Source: Callipepla californica brunnescens
Taxonomy: Eukaryota > Chordata > Aves > Galliformes > Odontophoridae
Length of the DNA: 64,000 bases
Direction of reading: 5' to 3'
Assembly: GCA_023055505.1 (NCBI GenBank)
Contig: JALIRH010000002.1
Coordinates: forward strand, 38,883,733-38,947,732
The notes beneath the pieces are model-generated. The model did no database searches. It had not been told where the DNA came from and saw nothing but the letters and a program-made list of their open reading frames with translations. The position numbers and the translations under genes were made by a program. The number at the start of each line of letters is the position of its first letter. Position 1 is the first letter of the stretch. Of the stretch, positions 1-14,600 are shown piece after piece.

Positions 1-69
1 GAGATGGAGAAATGTAATGGGTTCTGCTCATGTTGTCTGAATAGGATTTTTGCTTTCAATACCAGAAGC

Positions 70-645
70 ACAAGACCTGAACATACTGGAAAGTGCCCAG
101 TGTAGGGCCACAAAGGGACTAAAGCATCTCTCCCATGAGGAGAGGCTGAGTGCTGGGCCCATTCAGCCTGGAGAGGGAAAGGCTTAAGGAGGGATCTTAA
201 TGTATATAATATCTGCAAAGAGGACAGAGCCAGCTTCTCAGTGTTGCCCAGCAGCTTTGGGTAGGAAAGACAGAGAGAGCTGGGCCTGTTCAGCCTGGAG
301 AAGTGGAGGTTCCAGGGGATCTCATCAGTGTATGTAGATATCTGAAGGAGGGTGCAAAGAGGACAGAGCCAGACTCTTTTCTGTATTGTGCAGTGCCAGG
401 ACAAGAGGCAGTGTGCACACACTGGAGCTCAGGAGGCTCTCTCAGAGCACCGGGAGCACTTCTGTGCAGTGCAGGCGATGGAGCAGCGGCACAGGCTGCC
501 CAGAGGCCGTGTGTGGGGTCTGCTCCTCACAGACCTTCAGCAGCCGCCTGGACGTGGGCCTGGGCCCCTGCTCTGGTGTCCCTGCTGCAGCGGGGTTGGG
601 CCATGCCAGCCTCAGCCATTCTGGGATTCTGTGATTTTGCGAATT
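70..645 (+). repeat. CR1 LINE fragment with internal duplication
   Basis: It contains the CR1 stretches gggccacaaagg, catctctcccatgaggagag, ttcagcctggaga and the 3' block ending attctgtgat. A segment running from gctgggcc/ttcagcctgg to caaagaggacagagccag occurs twice (about 150-235 and 275-371), so the copy is rearranged. No intact reverse transcriptase. Confidence 0.85.
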
Positions 646-1286
646 GGAAGACAGTGATTGTAATTAAAAACTGATGAATAAGACATCAAATAAACCACTA
701 TTTTTCATTAGCTTTATGTTTTCTCTCACTGTGTGCATGTCTAGAAGAGTCACGGGCCGTGAACTACAGTATGCCTCTCATTTCTTATTCCTCATCCTGC
801 TGTAATGGTAGCTGACATCATAATGTAGTGTATCAAGTGCTCTGTAATCATTATACATATCAAATACTGACGCTAATGAGTCAGCAACATAATGAAATTA
901 CACCATAAAGATGTTGCATTTGATATTACCAGCCTCAGGGCTTCTTCCCAATGATGGTGCAATTATACCTGTTTTCAGGTGCTGAATTTCACTCACAAAT
1001 TTACAGAGATTTTCTGTTCATTAGGTCACTTTTTGTACATGTCCTGGATAAAATTGCATGCCTCGACTCTCATAAAAGCGCAGATAACAATAATGTAATC
1101 CCATTGTATTGCTTCATCAAGAGATGTTAGTGTTCTGAAATGCTTCTGGATTCTTACATATGGGATATACAAGAATATGTGTCTATATACATTTATGTAT
1201 TCATATTATCTTTGGTTTTTTCATCCATATTTTAACAGAAGACTAATTGCTAAGGTGAATCTGTGAATAGGGTGTAAATTATTTAG

Positions 1287-1308
1287 TTATTATTATTATT
1301 ATTATTAC
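1287..1308. repeat. (TTA)7 microsatellite
   Basis: About seven TTA units in non-coding sequence. Confidence 0.85.
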
Positions 1309-2369
1309 TTGTTTTCTTTTGTAAGGATCATGTGATACAGGGAGGAATTGGATTTTTGCATCATTCTGTGAAATACTGCCTCTCTCTTAAGCATCAAAAT
1401 TCATGATCACGTGACTGCTTAGCACATTTGGTACAGAACTCCTGTTCTGTATCCCTTATGCAAACTGCAGCCTGCCCTTTTGGGACTAGAGCAGTTTCTT
1501 TGGGCTGGACAGAGGTTTGGGTGCACTGCCAGGCAGAGATCCCTCTGGGTGAGAGTTCTGGCTACTGTTTATGAAACACAAATGTTTGTACACATACACA
1601 AAGAGATGTAGCAAGCAAAGCAAAAAAAAAAAAAACAACCCAAACAAATAAACAAAAAAAACCATGTACCAATCAACTTCCTTGTCATGTTAGAAATCCT
1701 TTGAATATGGGTGGTTAAGATTCCTTTTGTGTGTTCCTTGAGAGTGGACAGGACTTGCTTTTTAGTGGGGTTTGCGCTTTTGCCAGTCTAGGCAAGCCTC
1801 TAACTTTACAACAGTAAATTTGTATCTGCCTTCTGATATCCCTTGCTCAGTATTTGATCATATTTCTGTGTCCTTTTCCATCACTTTTCTTCATCGATGT
1901 GTTTGAACATGTTCCATTACACAAACTCTCTCCCTGAGGACAGGTTAGGCAGCACCCTTATTATAACTGCTGTTGACTGAAAAATGTTGCTGACTTCCAG
2001 CATTACCCCTCTCCACCTCTCTCTGCTCTGAGTGCTAACATTCCTGCCAACAGTGAATCAGATCTATCTGCATACTGAGCAGGAACTTAACTCTTGGGGC
2101 CAGCACATTACTTCTTCTTGCTCCCGAATGTGCATCTCTCTCAGCAGTAGTGTGGCTCTGATGTCTCTCACAGATCCCACATTTCGAGCATGGCCAGTCA
2201 GCAGATGAGGCCATCAGCCTCTTACTCCTGGCAAGTGGGACCATGGGATGCAGGAAGTTAATATGAGCCTTCCATGCCCTGGCAGCAAAGAGGGTCAAGA
2301 GGACTCTGGGTTGTATAAAAAGTGACATAACCCGAGAGAAGTAATTATTTCCCTTTATTTGGCATTTGT

Positions 2370-2585
2370 TAGGTCATATCTAGAATACTGCATCCAGTTT
2401 TGAGTCCCCCAATACAGGGAAGACATCGACAAAACTGAGCAAGTTCAACCACCAAGATGGCTGAGGCTGGAGCTCTTCCTCTGTGAGAAGAGGCTGCAGT
2501 ACTGAAGCTTGTTTGGCCTGAGATGAATCAACTCTGGACATAGCTAACAGCTGCCCTCCAGTACTGACCTTCTGAGGTCATTTCT
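2370..2585 (+). repeat. Old CR1 LINE fragment
   Basis: Degraded match to the CR1 region reading tactgcatccagttttgag, then accaccaagatggctgaggc, then tgagaagaggctg. It is clearly older than the copies at 70-645 and 57822-58500. Confidence 0.65.
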
Positions 2586-5500
2586 GACCTGAATTGCCCT
2601 GTTATCTCGAGGCAATGGCATTGCTTTGCGAGCAAGATGATAGGCCACTAGCAGGGATGACTCCCTCAGAGCAGCCCATCTCACCCTACAGCCTCACGTG
2701 CCCCATAACCTCATGGGATGTGTGGTATGTGGCCTGCTGTCCGCATCAGGATTCCTGAAAATGGAGTGGGATGTCTGAATAATGAGTAAAGATCTTTGAA
2801 GAAGTAACCATAGCACAGTGGTCTGCATAACAACAACTTCCTAGCAACTTAATGATGTTAATCAGAATTGCTGAGGTGTCCAAATCATCGCATTGGATTC
2901 TGAGTATTTTTCTAGGAGTAGTTTAACTTGGTTTGGTTTCCTGACTGTGAGTGTGAACAGGCTAATGGAATCGAAGGGGGGAAAGTCAGAGGACGATCAT
3001 TTGTATCTGAGGATGCAATTGCATGCTCTCCACCCTCTGCCCTTCTCCAGGCTCAGTTACAAACCCTTTTCTTCTGTTTCCACTCCAGTGTAGGCTTCAG
3101 CCCTAGATGTCTTAGAGGCTTATTCCTCCTGGTCTTAGGTATCAGTGACCTATCAAAATATAGATATATGGATGGGCTAGTCCAAACTGAGCAATGGCAC
3201 ATAAGAGATCCAAGTCATTTACTTATGAATAATTAACTAAATGATGGTATAACATAAAGAAATTTCATTATTAAAAGTACCAGACTTGTGTATTGGAATA
3301 TATCAGCATTTCTAAACTGCTGAACATTTGGAATTTATTTGGCATCCACAATGTTATATAGCTGTGTTTTGTTGTCTTATGGTTTACTTCTCACCTTTCC
3401 CTTTGCGAAGCTTTTGTTAAAACCCCAAACCTGTGACATCTCCAAGCCTGTAAAAAGACACATAAAGTAAAATTAAAAACCCTTGTGCTTAGTGCATGAT
3501 AGGAACCTGAAAAGTGGATAGAAGATTATTCCCAGATGTTTCAATATTTAAGTGTTTTCTTTAATTTTTGTGTGGTTACAACAATTTAAAATACTGAGGA
3601 GAGAATGTTTGGATTACATGATTATAAAATAACTTGCCAGAAGTGGGAATTGTTACTGAGCTCTCTTAAGTTGCAAATGTGTCTGGGGTGGATGTGTTTG
3701 CTTGTAGGAAGAGAGCAGACATCACAATATCTATGTTCTTTAGGTATGTTCTTGTGTTGCTATTAGATGGTTCTCATCTTTTCTCTGTAGGAACAGCTAG
3801 TGCTTTATTACACTGGAGGCTTATAAATTCACACGAAATGTTGTAAGGATCACAGACCATGCATTCAATGTATTGCAGCCTAAACTATGATTGCTACCTG
3901 ATATACAGTTGTTTTGAACATTAATTTGTCCAGGAAATAATTTTTGCAGCCTTTTCATCTCGTCTTATTTATTTAATTCATCCTGCACAAGTGAGCTCAA
4001 GTACAAAATAGAGCTAATCTGGGTGACTTCTTTGAATACACTGGTACTGATATTGTTTAGAATGAAATTGTGTCTATAAACACGATCCTTCTAATAGTAC
4101 TGAGGCTGTATCCTTTGCTAGATGCTCTTTGGATGAATCAGTGCTCATCTGTGCCTCAGTCTTGTATTATGTCCATTGGAGATAATAAGACCTGTGATAA
4201 ATGACAAAATTATTGCATATTTTAATGAACAGGTTGGAGCAGGTGATTTCTGGGCAGGAAGGTAAACCATAGAATATTTGTCGCTGCTAAGGTGAAGTCA
4301 ATACCAATGGAGTCGTTATGATGTTAGCAATTCAAACATAAACAGTTCACATCAGTTTTGCTGTGTCTCTGAATGGAGGTGGCTGTATCACACAGTATGG
4401 TGCAATCTGGAGTAATGTCATTTGTCTGCTAGCTTAAAGACCAATTTGAACTGAATAACTCTCTCCCTGCACTAAATGCAGCTACATGTCTTCAGCTTAG
4501 TTTCTTTCCTGACTCTGAAGTTTGCGTAGACATGCTTTATATTTTTCTCTTTGTTTCAAATTCTGTTCTTGTGTTGCTTCTGTAGTGTAGTTCTAGAGAG
4601 GGCCAGGAAGCTGAGCGAAGATCCAGCTTTCCACTCTGATTAATGGTTAGCTCACTCCCTCCTTCTCTTTTCTTTTCCATTTTCTCTGCAAGGCTATAGC
4701 GGGATTTTGTTTTGGAAATAGTCAGTTCTGGAGGTGTTGTGCGCCGTTATGTGTCTTTCACCATTCTTCAGCCCTCTCCCAACCTGGACATTTGGATCTT
4801 TGAAAGTTCACTTACAATGTAGTCTCCAGGTTGTTTCGGTTTCACAGGAACTGAAACAGACTCAATGCTAATGAGGTGTGAACTGAGCAGATAACAAGGC
4901 CTCAGACCCTTCTGCCAAGTGTGGTGAGGTGTGGATGTGACCAGCTGACAGCAGCTGGAGATGTGTGGATGACATCCAGAAAGTAAAGCTTGTCTTGAGT
5001 TCAGCAGTGCAGACCTTGGTCATGGAGGCTGCTTTTGACTCACCGATGAGCTGGCTCTGCTCTTCCTTTCTGGATAAGTTATCTCCTGTTTACCCATCTC
5101 TTCTCTCTTCTGTGTTACCAATCTTTGCTTCTCCTCACTGCCTTTTCTCTTATTTTTCTTGCTTACTTTTCTCCCTCTACCCTTACATTTCCTACTGTTT
5201 CAACCTTCATTCCCTCACCTGACCCCCTGAACGCCTCAGTCTCGATGATGTGCTGATTAGAGATCAGCCTTCAGGAGCTCAGTGAGAGCACATCTTACAT
5301 GTGTCACACACATATATGTGTGTCTGTGTGCATTGCTGCCTGTGCATCCTGCCCACAGTCCACACTGTCCTCTCTTCTAGCTCTGGCAGAGGCCATTCCT
5401 AACAGAGAGGGAAAGCAGATGGCTTTCAAGGAGACATCAGCTATTTTAAAATACACAAGAAGTATTTTTGAGCCTGGGAGTAAGACTGGATAATGCCACT

Positions 5501-7992
5501 TTTCCTGTTCCCCTCCTACTGCCATTCCCTCCCAGCTATTGCAGCTTTCTATTTGTGATGATTAGTAAAGCTTTCCGGTAACTCCAAGCCCTTCTTGATA
5601 GAAGCACAAGGACAACCAGGACCCCTTATCTAGTGCAGGAAGGGATTGCTGGGGAGTGCTTAGCACTTGCATCACCCTTGCACTTAAACACCTGCAACAA
5701 TCTTGTCCTCCACTGTGGTCTCTTAATGTAAGTGTGTGCTGTGAAAATGACAGAGCCCTGCAATAGCAAATTGCAGTACCTTTTTCACATAAAGTTCTGT
5801 CGCACTCTCACGTTAGTGTTCATGCATTACAATAAGGATGTTTTACCAAGGTATTTGCTTTTCTGAGATGTTGCCGACATTAAACTCCTGAGGATTTAAT
5901 GACCTTGAGGTCAGTAGCTCCTTTGGAGCGGAGCGTTAAACTGTATAGCAGATTTTATTTGTTAAGTAACTGGAGCATGTTTTTTCCATCTGCATTTCCT
6001 TTCATCTGACTAGAAGAAATTACAGAAAGAGGGAAGAGCAACTTTCCATTCTTCTTCACATCTCCTTTACGCTCTTTCCCTTCCCAGGGGACTGTGGTTC
6101 ATCGGCAGACAGAAGGAGGTTCAGTGCGAGGATTCTTGGAACGTCTCTTGTAATGTGATAGCACCTGGCTGTAATCCTCACTTCTTTTTTTGTTTTAATT
6201 AATGAATAAGGACTATTTTGATTTTTTGTTTACTTGACTTTGGAAATCATCAAGGAAACAAACATTTGACTGTGTCTTTTCCAAAATATATCTATGTAAG
6301 AGCAAGAAAATAGTTCCAAATAAATGAGACTATTTTTCCTAGTCTCCTCTTGGGAAGAAGCAGTGGTTCTGGAAAGCCAGTGTGTACACTGGGTAGAAAG
6401 CCTCATTTTGCTGCTGTTATTTAGTGAGGATTTTATGATGTTATTCATGGCTTTGAAAGGCTAGGGTGAGGAGAATGAGAAGGCCAAAGTGGAAGGATCA
6501 GGAGCTGAGGTGTCTTATCTCAGCGTGTTTGAATTAACTGAGTTTGCTGGTCACTAAGTCATCGCATACCTCAAGTAGTCTTTGAATAACAGCTGTAGAA
6601 AGAAAACAAGTGCCGCATTAATGCTAATGAATACTTCAATTTTTCCCCCATTTTCAGAGGATCTCCTCCATTCTCATGTGAATTAATCGCTACCTGACTG
6701 TTCTGTTAGCATAAGGATTTTATGGCTTTGTATCACTGTTATTTCTGGTGTTAATATGGTCTAAGTGCGTGGACGGTTCAGACTGGGCTGCTCACATGCT
6801 ATCAAAAAATCAATCTGTTGTAATAAGCAGTGTTTGAATGATACAGTATAAAAGACTGCATGTGGAGCTGCAGATACGTACATAACAGCAAGAACTTCAG
6901 TTTAACCCATAATTTTGCAAATGTAATGTTTTTAAGAATTTTAATATATATTTTGACAAAAAAAAAAAGCTGCTGCTGTTATAATTCTCTCATGTTTTAA
7001 ATAATATGGTTGGAAGCAGCAGAGAAAAATGATAGGCATAACTGACACTTCTTTATATATTTTTAGAAACATATTGGTGATGTACACTTCATTAAACTGC
7101 ACATTTTATTCCCAGCAGAAAGTTATTCTGCCTTGTCTGACTGGTACCTGATAGATATTTGTCCTTTTGCATTCACAACATGTAGCTGTGTTCTAATGAT
7201 TTTACAAGCATGTTACTCTTACAGTCTGTGATAAAGAACACACAGATTTAAAAATAACTAATTACATGTTCTGTTTTGCCCAGAAAGGAATTAAAATATA
7301 TCCTTTGTATGCAGATAGAAAAAGGAAATGTGGTAAAGCCCTTTGTAGCCTCTAGAGATTGGAACTATTGGGTGAAAAATCATAGTCTTTGTGCACTTAG
7401 AAATGGAGTCATGCTGCATGAATCTTTTGTCCTGCTCGCACTTATGCCCTGAAAGCTGCTTGACAGCCCAGATGTGTGGGTTAAATGTGCGTGCTAAGGC
7501 TTGGAAAGTGGGGATACCGAGATGGAGATGAATACTGCCAGACCTCTGTCAGCTAAAAGGTGCCTAAGTTTATGATAAGTATCAAGGCTTCTTTGAGAAC
7601 TAATGAATTTAAGCAGGTGCTTCCAGAGCATGGGCTCACCCTGAGTGTAGCTGGCTTAGACAGAAAAATGAGCTATAGAGAGAACATGCAACTAGCTGTT
7701 AGTTAAACCGATGTGAAATGAAAACCTCTCCATCATCAACTTCTCTGTGTGTGGATGCCTTCAACAAGTCACGGTCTGATGCCTCACTCTCATTGCCCTC
7801 ACACAGCGTTTAACAGAAGTGGTTATAGATGCATGTGAATTTTTTAGGGAGCCTCATGTGTCATGCAAACTGCATACACCATGTATGATCTTTCAAAGTC
7901 CATGGATTTCTGAAAAAACTGTATGTTCACCCCAATGACTACTAACTTCCTACACTTCAGAAAGTGCTTGAGAACTTGGCAGTAAGCAGCAA

Positions 7993-8310
7993 TGTCATAG
8001 AACCACAGAACGGTTTGGTTTGGAAGGGACCATAAAACCTAGCCAGTTCCAACCCCCTGCTATGGATAGAGCTGCCCCCCACCAGCAGAGCTGCCCAGGG
8101 CTGTATCCAACCTGGCCTTGAGTGCCTCCAGGGACGGGGCACCCACAGCTTCTCTGGGCAGCTGCGCCATTGCCTCAATGCCTTCTGAGTGAAAAATTTC
8201 TTCCTAACATCTAACCTAATCCTCCTCTCTTTTAGCTTAAAGCCGTTCCCCCTGTCCTATCGCTGTCTGTCCACGTAAAAAGTTGTTCCCCCTCCTGTTT
8301 ATAAGATTCC
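7993..8310 (-). repeat. CR1 LINE 3' fragment
   Basis: It starts with the reverse complement of the CR1 3' end (atagaaccacagaacggttt, then ggaagggacc). It continues through the typical cctggccttgagtgcctcca and ttcttcctaacatctaacct blocks. Its 3' end faces left. Confidence 0.9.
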
Positions 8311-8630
8311 TAATCATCAAGTAAAATACATTAGAAATGCGGAGTCTTATGGGATAGCTTGTAAAATGAGGATGAATTTAAAAGTAAAACATGACTTAGG
8401 CCCAAATCTTTCTGTTTGTACATAGAGATACCAGCAAGAGAAATGTAAACCAGGTCAGTGCTTTCAAATTAAATTCAAGCTGTAAGACTGGTTATCAGAA
8501 TGAAGGACATTTGCACCTGTCACACCCAGAATTATTTTTCTTAGATGCTGAATGCTATACAGTGATGGAAAAATATGTATTGTTCAGTGCTTTGTTTAAC
8601 ATCATTGCTTTTTTGCTTTTTTCCTCACAG

Positions 8631-8699
8631 TACAGTGCTGTGGATACAAATCCTTTGTCAGTGTACATTATGCAGCCCATCTGGAACAAAATTATTAAG
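8631..8699 (+). CDS. SELENOI-like: EPT1-like exon 2
   Basis: A 23-codon, phase 0-0 exon that starts [10 protein letters not shown] and ends NKIIK. The acceptor is ttcctcacag and the donor gtaagag. It encodes the cytosolic N-terminal helix region that follows the short exon-1 peptide in SELENOI. The donor is followed 14 bp later by a perfect 30-bp tandem duplication. Confidence 0.93.
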
Positions 8700-11600
8700 G
8701 TAAGAGTCTTACTAAACAGAAACATCATACAATACTGGAATAAAAACAGAAACATCATACAATACTGGAATAATTTAAGTACAAGAAGTATTTTCATTTA
8801 AAGATACTTATTGATCAGTAAAGCTGATATTAGGACATCTATATGAAAGAATGCTCATTACTGGATACATAGCTATATTTAAGATTAATATGTTTGGAGT
8901 TAGAGGTGCTTATTTAGAAAAGCAAGGGTTGTATTTTTTTTCCTTACCATTATGCAAAAAGCATCAGTTTCTGCTACATCTTACATTAAACAGCTTTGCA
9001 GACATTATAGGATGTAACTAGTACACATTATTTTTGCTCAGCATATGCCACCTAACAACAGCATGACTGAACCTCTGCTACACAAGTGATTTTATGCAAG
9101 TGCTGTCTCATTTTCTCCCCTGGGTACTTGCTCCAGGGAGCCAGACGTTTCTCTAAGAAGCTGAAAATGAGAGCAGTTACCATGATCACCGTAACGATTG
9201 GGAGATGGCATCTCTTGAATGCATTATGATCTGCACTTCTTGAATATAAAGCTGCTCACAATTAGTTTTGCTGCTGTTGGCAGAAGCGAAGGCTGGATCT
9301 CAATAATCGTAAACTTTATTGATCTTCAAGGAAGCAAAGACTGCTGCATCTGTCTCTGAAATGGAAATCTTTGGATTGGAGGAGACTTGAAAGGAAATGT
9401 ACATGCAAGAAAAATGATTGCGTGTGGTCAGAATCTGCCATATTTGGGTTTTATAATCCAGCTGTTGCTTATGCTTGGTACAGCAGAAAATTGTAATCTC
9501 GTGCTCATTACCTCAATGCAATTTCATAAAACAGTTTATGTATCCTAACTTTAGAACTAAAGAATAATTGGAGCTGATATGAAAGAAATTCCAAGATGGG
9601 AAACTGAATTCAGTGATTCAGCTGTGAGAGATTTGTTTCCATTTCCTCCATAATGTGAGGCAGAAAGACACTATCCCCACTCCAGAGTTCCGTGCAGGAA
9701 TGAGCAGAGGATTTGCTGTGTTGCTGTACTGTGCTTTTGGGGACCCACAGGTGTTCCACTGCTGTCAGACTGAAAGGAGAGTGTTACAGAGACAAAACTC
9801 CTTTGGGGTTGAGTTCTGGCAGCTGCAGAATTTTAGAATGGTAGGATCACAGAATGGCTTGGATTGGGAGGGACCTCAAAGATCATCCAGTTCCAACTCT
9901 GCTGCCATGGGAGTTTTCCTCTAAGGAAGGCAGTGCTCTGCTTGTTGTACCCACTGAGCATGGGGTGATAGGTCCTTTGAAAAGTTTTCTCTCTTCAGAT
10001 ATCTTAAAGCTCCTGGTATGCTAGCTGAGCATGATTTTGTTCAGAATAGAAACCAAAGCATAGCACAGGGCTGAAAGTGGGAGGTAGGGCTGTAGAGTTG
10101 CTGCCTGTAGCAGCTTTTCCACTGCACAACAGTCAGACCTGTGTGAAAATACAGATTAACAATTAACTTTTTCTACATTATTTAAAAGTATTCTGATTGT
10201 GCATCTATAGACATTTCTTCTTAATTATTTAATCCATTGCATGATTCTTATGCCTTTAATTAATATTTGTGTTTTATAATAAATAACGATTACGCACTAT
10301 CTGGCAGATAGTAGGCAGCATTACTTGGCTGCTGCACTCTCCTTCCTGCATTTGTATTCATGAGGAGTCATATTTGTGCGGGACAATAAAAGGGGGAAGT
10401 CCCACTAGCATACACAGGTGCATGCCATCTCCACTGAAGTCAATTAACCACTGCCCCAGGTCCCCTTATGAACTTCGATTTGATCATTAGAACTGCACAC
10501 AAGTAGAATTTTAGTGGTCACAGGTGAACTACTTAAGGAATATTTCAAGTTTGAACAGAGTCTTGTATAAATACAGGTACTTCATAATTCATTGTCCGAA
10601 TAGGCAGTTGATTATATTGAAATATTTGTTGTTTGTGTTAAGGCTTTTAGCATGACTGACCGTGGGCCTGTTAAAACAGGCGTCGGTATTTGTAGAAGTA
10701 GGTTTCTTAAAAGGTTGAAGCATGCAATGATTTTGCAGGAGAGCAGATGCGATTCCTCCCAGTGGAGTCTCCAATTGTGTTAATCAAGCAGTGCATGGAT
10801 GTGTTAGCTTTCTGCTGTCTGTTAATTAGACAGTAAAGATTCAAAGGTGTTCTTAATTGGGATACTATGATGCTAGTAAAGTCAGGCTTTGTTTTTCCAG
10901 TGTGTTTGAGAAGTTATTTTTTACCACCCCGTAATTTATGATTTATGAGATAGGGCAATAGTAGGGTATTGCTTAATGAAAGAATAAGGGGCAATGAATA
11001 CAAGAGAAGAGATTTCACAATTGGGAAACTTTCCAAATACATGGACAGTTTAGGTCAGTAAAGGATCAGAACAGTGACTCTAACCAGGTAAGAGGCTCTT
11101 TTCCTGAGAAAGAACAACTCCTGTCACTGGTTTTCATTGCACGTCTGCTAGCTAAAGGGATTGCACCTGTAACAGCACACAATCCCTAAAATACAAGTTA
11201 GCAAGAAAGTGGGTTAAAGTAATGTCTTCATGTTTGCACCATGTAAGCATAAATCATTTCCCATAATAACTTCATAATGGCATTGAGGCTATTTAGAATG
11301 ATGAACCTAATGAGAAAGCAGAAATCTGTGGTGTCTCACTTTATTTAAGTCAACAATTTCCATGAATCATACAGGAGAAATCAGTCATTTTAGAACAGTG
11401 CATGGTATGGTATCTATATATCCGTGTAAATGATTTGTACACAGGTTGCCTTAAAGCACTGGCTTGACCTATTTTAGGGTAAAAGAGACCAGTCCAGAAT
11501 TTCTTATTCAGCAACCGTCCTTACGTCCTCTAAAAATCACAAGCAACAGATGAGTCCCTTAATGGGAGATTTGTACCAAACCTCCACCTTGCTAAGTTCC

Positions 11601-14600
11601 AATAGGATGAGAGGGAATGACCTTAAGTTGCACCAGGGGAGGTTCAGGTTGGATATTAGGAAAGATTTCTTCTCATAAAGAGCAGTGAGGCAGTGGCACA
11701 GGCTGCCCAGGGAGGTGGTGCAGTCTCCATCCCTGGAGATGTTCAAGAAACACGGAGATGTGGCACTGAGGGACATGGTCAGTGGGCATGGACCGATGGT
11801 TGGACTAGGGGATCCTAGAGGCCTTTCCCAACCTTATTTTACTTGATGATTCTGCATGCTTGGGTACCAAAAGCATGAGATGTGTGCAGCTGTTTTACTA
11901 AGATGGGCCTGTGCAGTGAGTTCATCCTCAGGAGCTCTCTGAAAGGAACTCCAGTAAATATTTACTGTCAATTGTTCTTATGGATTCAGAACCGAGATTT
12001 TAAAAACTTCAAATGATATACAGCACACATACATGTGGTAGTTGTGTGCATTACATTATATACTTCAGTTACTGCAAGATCTGATATACAGTATTTTAAA
12101 ATCAGTGGTCAAATCTTAGTCATAAAGAATGCAGCTATCAGATTCAATATCTTTTCCATTGTTATTAAATAAAGCATTGAGGATACATAGCTGAAAAGTA
12201 TTCAGAAATTTTCATCTGAGCTTTGAGAGTTTACAGCGTACACTGTCAGTAGTACTGATTATCTGGAATATTGTTCCTTGGTTGTACTGTACTAACACAG
12301 GGACGATCTAATCGTGAAGATTAATCTGTCCACTGTTCTTATTTTATACCCAATTTTTAGGATAGCAGAAAAGTAAGATGAATAAATAGCAGCTTATACA
12401 CATTTATCTGTTCATTTACCTACTCCAAACCAATCTGCTACATCTTCTTACAACATTTATACTTTTTCTAATATGTTATAGTGTTGAAGTACATCTTTAC
12501 ATACATTTCCAGTCCTAAAAACAGTCCACAGAGTTTGATTATAAGCCTCCAGTGTTTCTGTAACTTACATATGTTGATATGGTGTTTGAGTAACAGCAGT
12601 GGCTGCTGTTCACACAGTATTTGTAATGCAGAAAGCTGTATGTATAGCTTCAAAAAATGTTTTGGGGCAAACAGGCATCTTGGAGAGAGCATTACCAGAG
12701 TGTCCCTATGACAGGGAAAGGAATACCTTAAAGCCACAGGAGATGAATAGCTGAGGACAGTTAGTAAAACAAGGAATTACTGGCTTACGAGGTGCCAGAG
12801 TCCTTTTCAGCACTCCACAAAGTAAAATGAATTAACATAGAGTTTATAATTTAGAGCTAAAGATGGAGACCCTGCAGAAAGTTACCATCTGGAGAAGCAG
12901 GGAGCTACTTGCAGTACGGAGCTCTTCCAGATCTCCAAGCATCTGATTCTGGGGCAGTTCTGAGTTGGGAATTATTAACCTGCTATAGCAGAAGAGATTT
13001 CCTTGCTGCAGCTGGGAGTAGAAAGCCTGACAAAACCCTGTCACGTTGGTGCTGAATTGCCACACTGGGGTGCTGCAGTCCTCTTTTGTTTATGCTGTAC
13101 AGAGCAATGAGAAGCTTTCCCTTGTGTTGGTGAAAACAGGGAGAGCATGTAACTGAGAAAACACATTTTTATGTCAAGCTTTTACTGCAATCCTAAAGAT
13201 GAAGACGTGTAGAGAGAAACTGTAAATTCAAAATGGAAAAACACGCACGAATCTAAACATCACCGATGCCATATACAGCCTGCTCCTTTCCTGAAGGAAA
13301 CGCAAAACATCTCATCAAAATAGGACTTCTAATTTGAAACCTGATTTCCTGGATTTCTCTTTTTCTCTTTTACAGATAGTGCCTTTGTGGATTGCTCCAA
13401 ACCTGCTAACGTTCTCTGGATTTGTCATGATTTTAGTTAATTACTTTCTAATAGCTTTTTACGACTGGGACTACACTGCCTCAGGTAAATATACTCATAC
13501 TGTATTTTTTTTTCCTCAGAACTACAGAGCTGCTTATATCACACTTCTGAATGATGCCTGAATCTCCTTCTCATTCCCTTAACGCACATATGTAGGAGGG
13601 ACTGACCTCACATGGCATTATAAATTTAGATCATTTTATTGGAAAAAGCTTAATTTCATAGCTAAATATGAGTTTTCACATGTGCTGTTTGAACTCCGTG
13701 GGAATGCCATTCTATTTAAAGTGCATGCTGGGATTTTCATGAGCACTCGAAGAACACCCTAACATTCTTCGTAAAGTTTTCATTGGCTTCACATTTCCTA
13801 ATAACTGAATCTGTGCCATGAATGCGTTATTTCCCCTTTCACTATTTCATCCTTCCACCGTTTGAGACAAAGAAGAAATAATTTCTAAACAAACAGATCC
13901 TGAAGTCCTCTCACTCTTAGTCCAAACCTGTATTTCTTCCTTATGAGAAATCAAGTCAAAAGCTCTTCGGAGCTGCTCTCTCAAGTGTAGGCAATGTTCG
14001 GTTCTGGACTTCTCAGACCAGTTGTTGAAAAAAGAGCCTACAGCCAGTAGCAAGCATCTCCCAGGTGACTGATACATAATGCCTGCTTTTCTTTAAGCTA
14101 GAAAGATTGGGGAAAGTTCAGCACATTATGTTCTGACATAACTGCATTTGATTTACTAATTACTTTTAAATTCTTATTCCTGTGGTTGGATTCAGGAGTT
14201 ACTCTTTGGTTAAAATGTTGGTGACAAACTTAGTTGTGCATGTAGGCTGCAGGCCTGCTCTTAGCTTCACAGGAGAACAGCATCCGTTAGTTCTGAATTG
14301 ACTGAAAGTGTTCATGCAACCCAGTGAATCTTCTGAGTATCATATATCAATTCCATGCACAGGAACAGAAATAAAAGGCTTAATTTCCTGGACAGCTGTC
14401 TTCCATTCTGCAGTTTGAAAACGTGCAGCCACCAGGAAGTGCCACCTCTCCTGCAGGCAAGGCGAGGTGCTGAGGGATAGGTGGTCGGGAGCCCTGCCCC
14501 AAGTGCCAGCCTCCCCTGCACCCCTGGTTGCAGGCCATGCAAATATTTCACCCTCTCTGATACTGGGTGCTTCTCAGTGGCAGCTCATTCATCTGTACCT

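Larger units (their letters stand above)
1..8630 (+). other. Upstream flank or intron 1 of the EPT1-like gene
   Basis: No exon was recognised. I looked for an exon 1 resembling the SELENOI N-terminus (ending FDKYK before a donor) and a GC-rich promoter, and saw neither, so exon 1 is probably left of the window. It contains CR1 fragments at 70-645, 2370-2585 and 7993-8310, a (TTA)7 run at 1287-1308 and an A-rich tract at 1621-1663. Confidence 0.6.
8700..13375 (+). other. EPT1-like intron 2
   Basis: Non-coding. It holds the 30-bp tandem duplication at 8714-8773 and CR1 fragments at 9831-9914 and 11590-11856. Nothing else recognised. Confidence 0.7.

Noticed and set aside
7571..7600. Possible exon 1 end (gataagtatcaagg reads DKYQ)
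   Set aside because: The frame is closed by a stop just upstream and no donor follows, so it cannot be the EPT1-like first exon.
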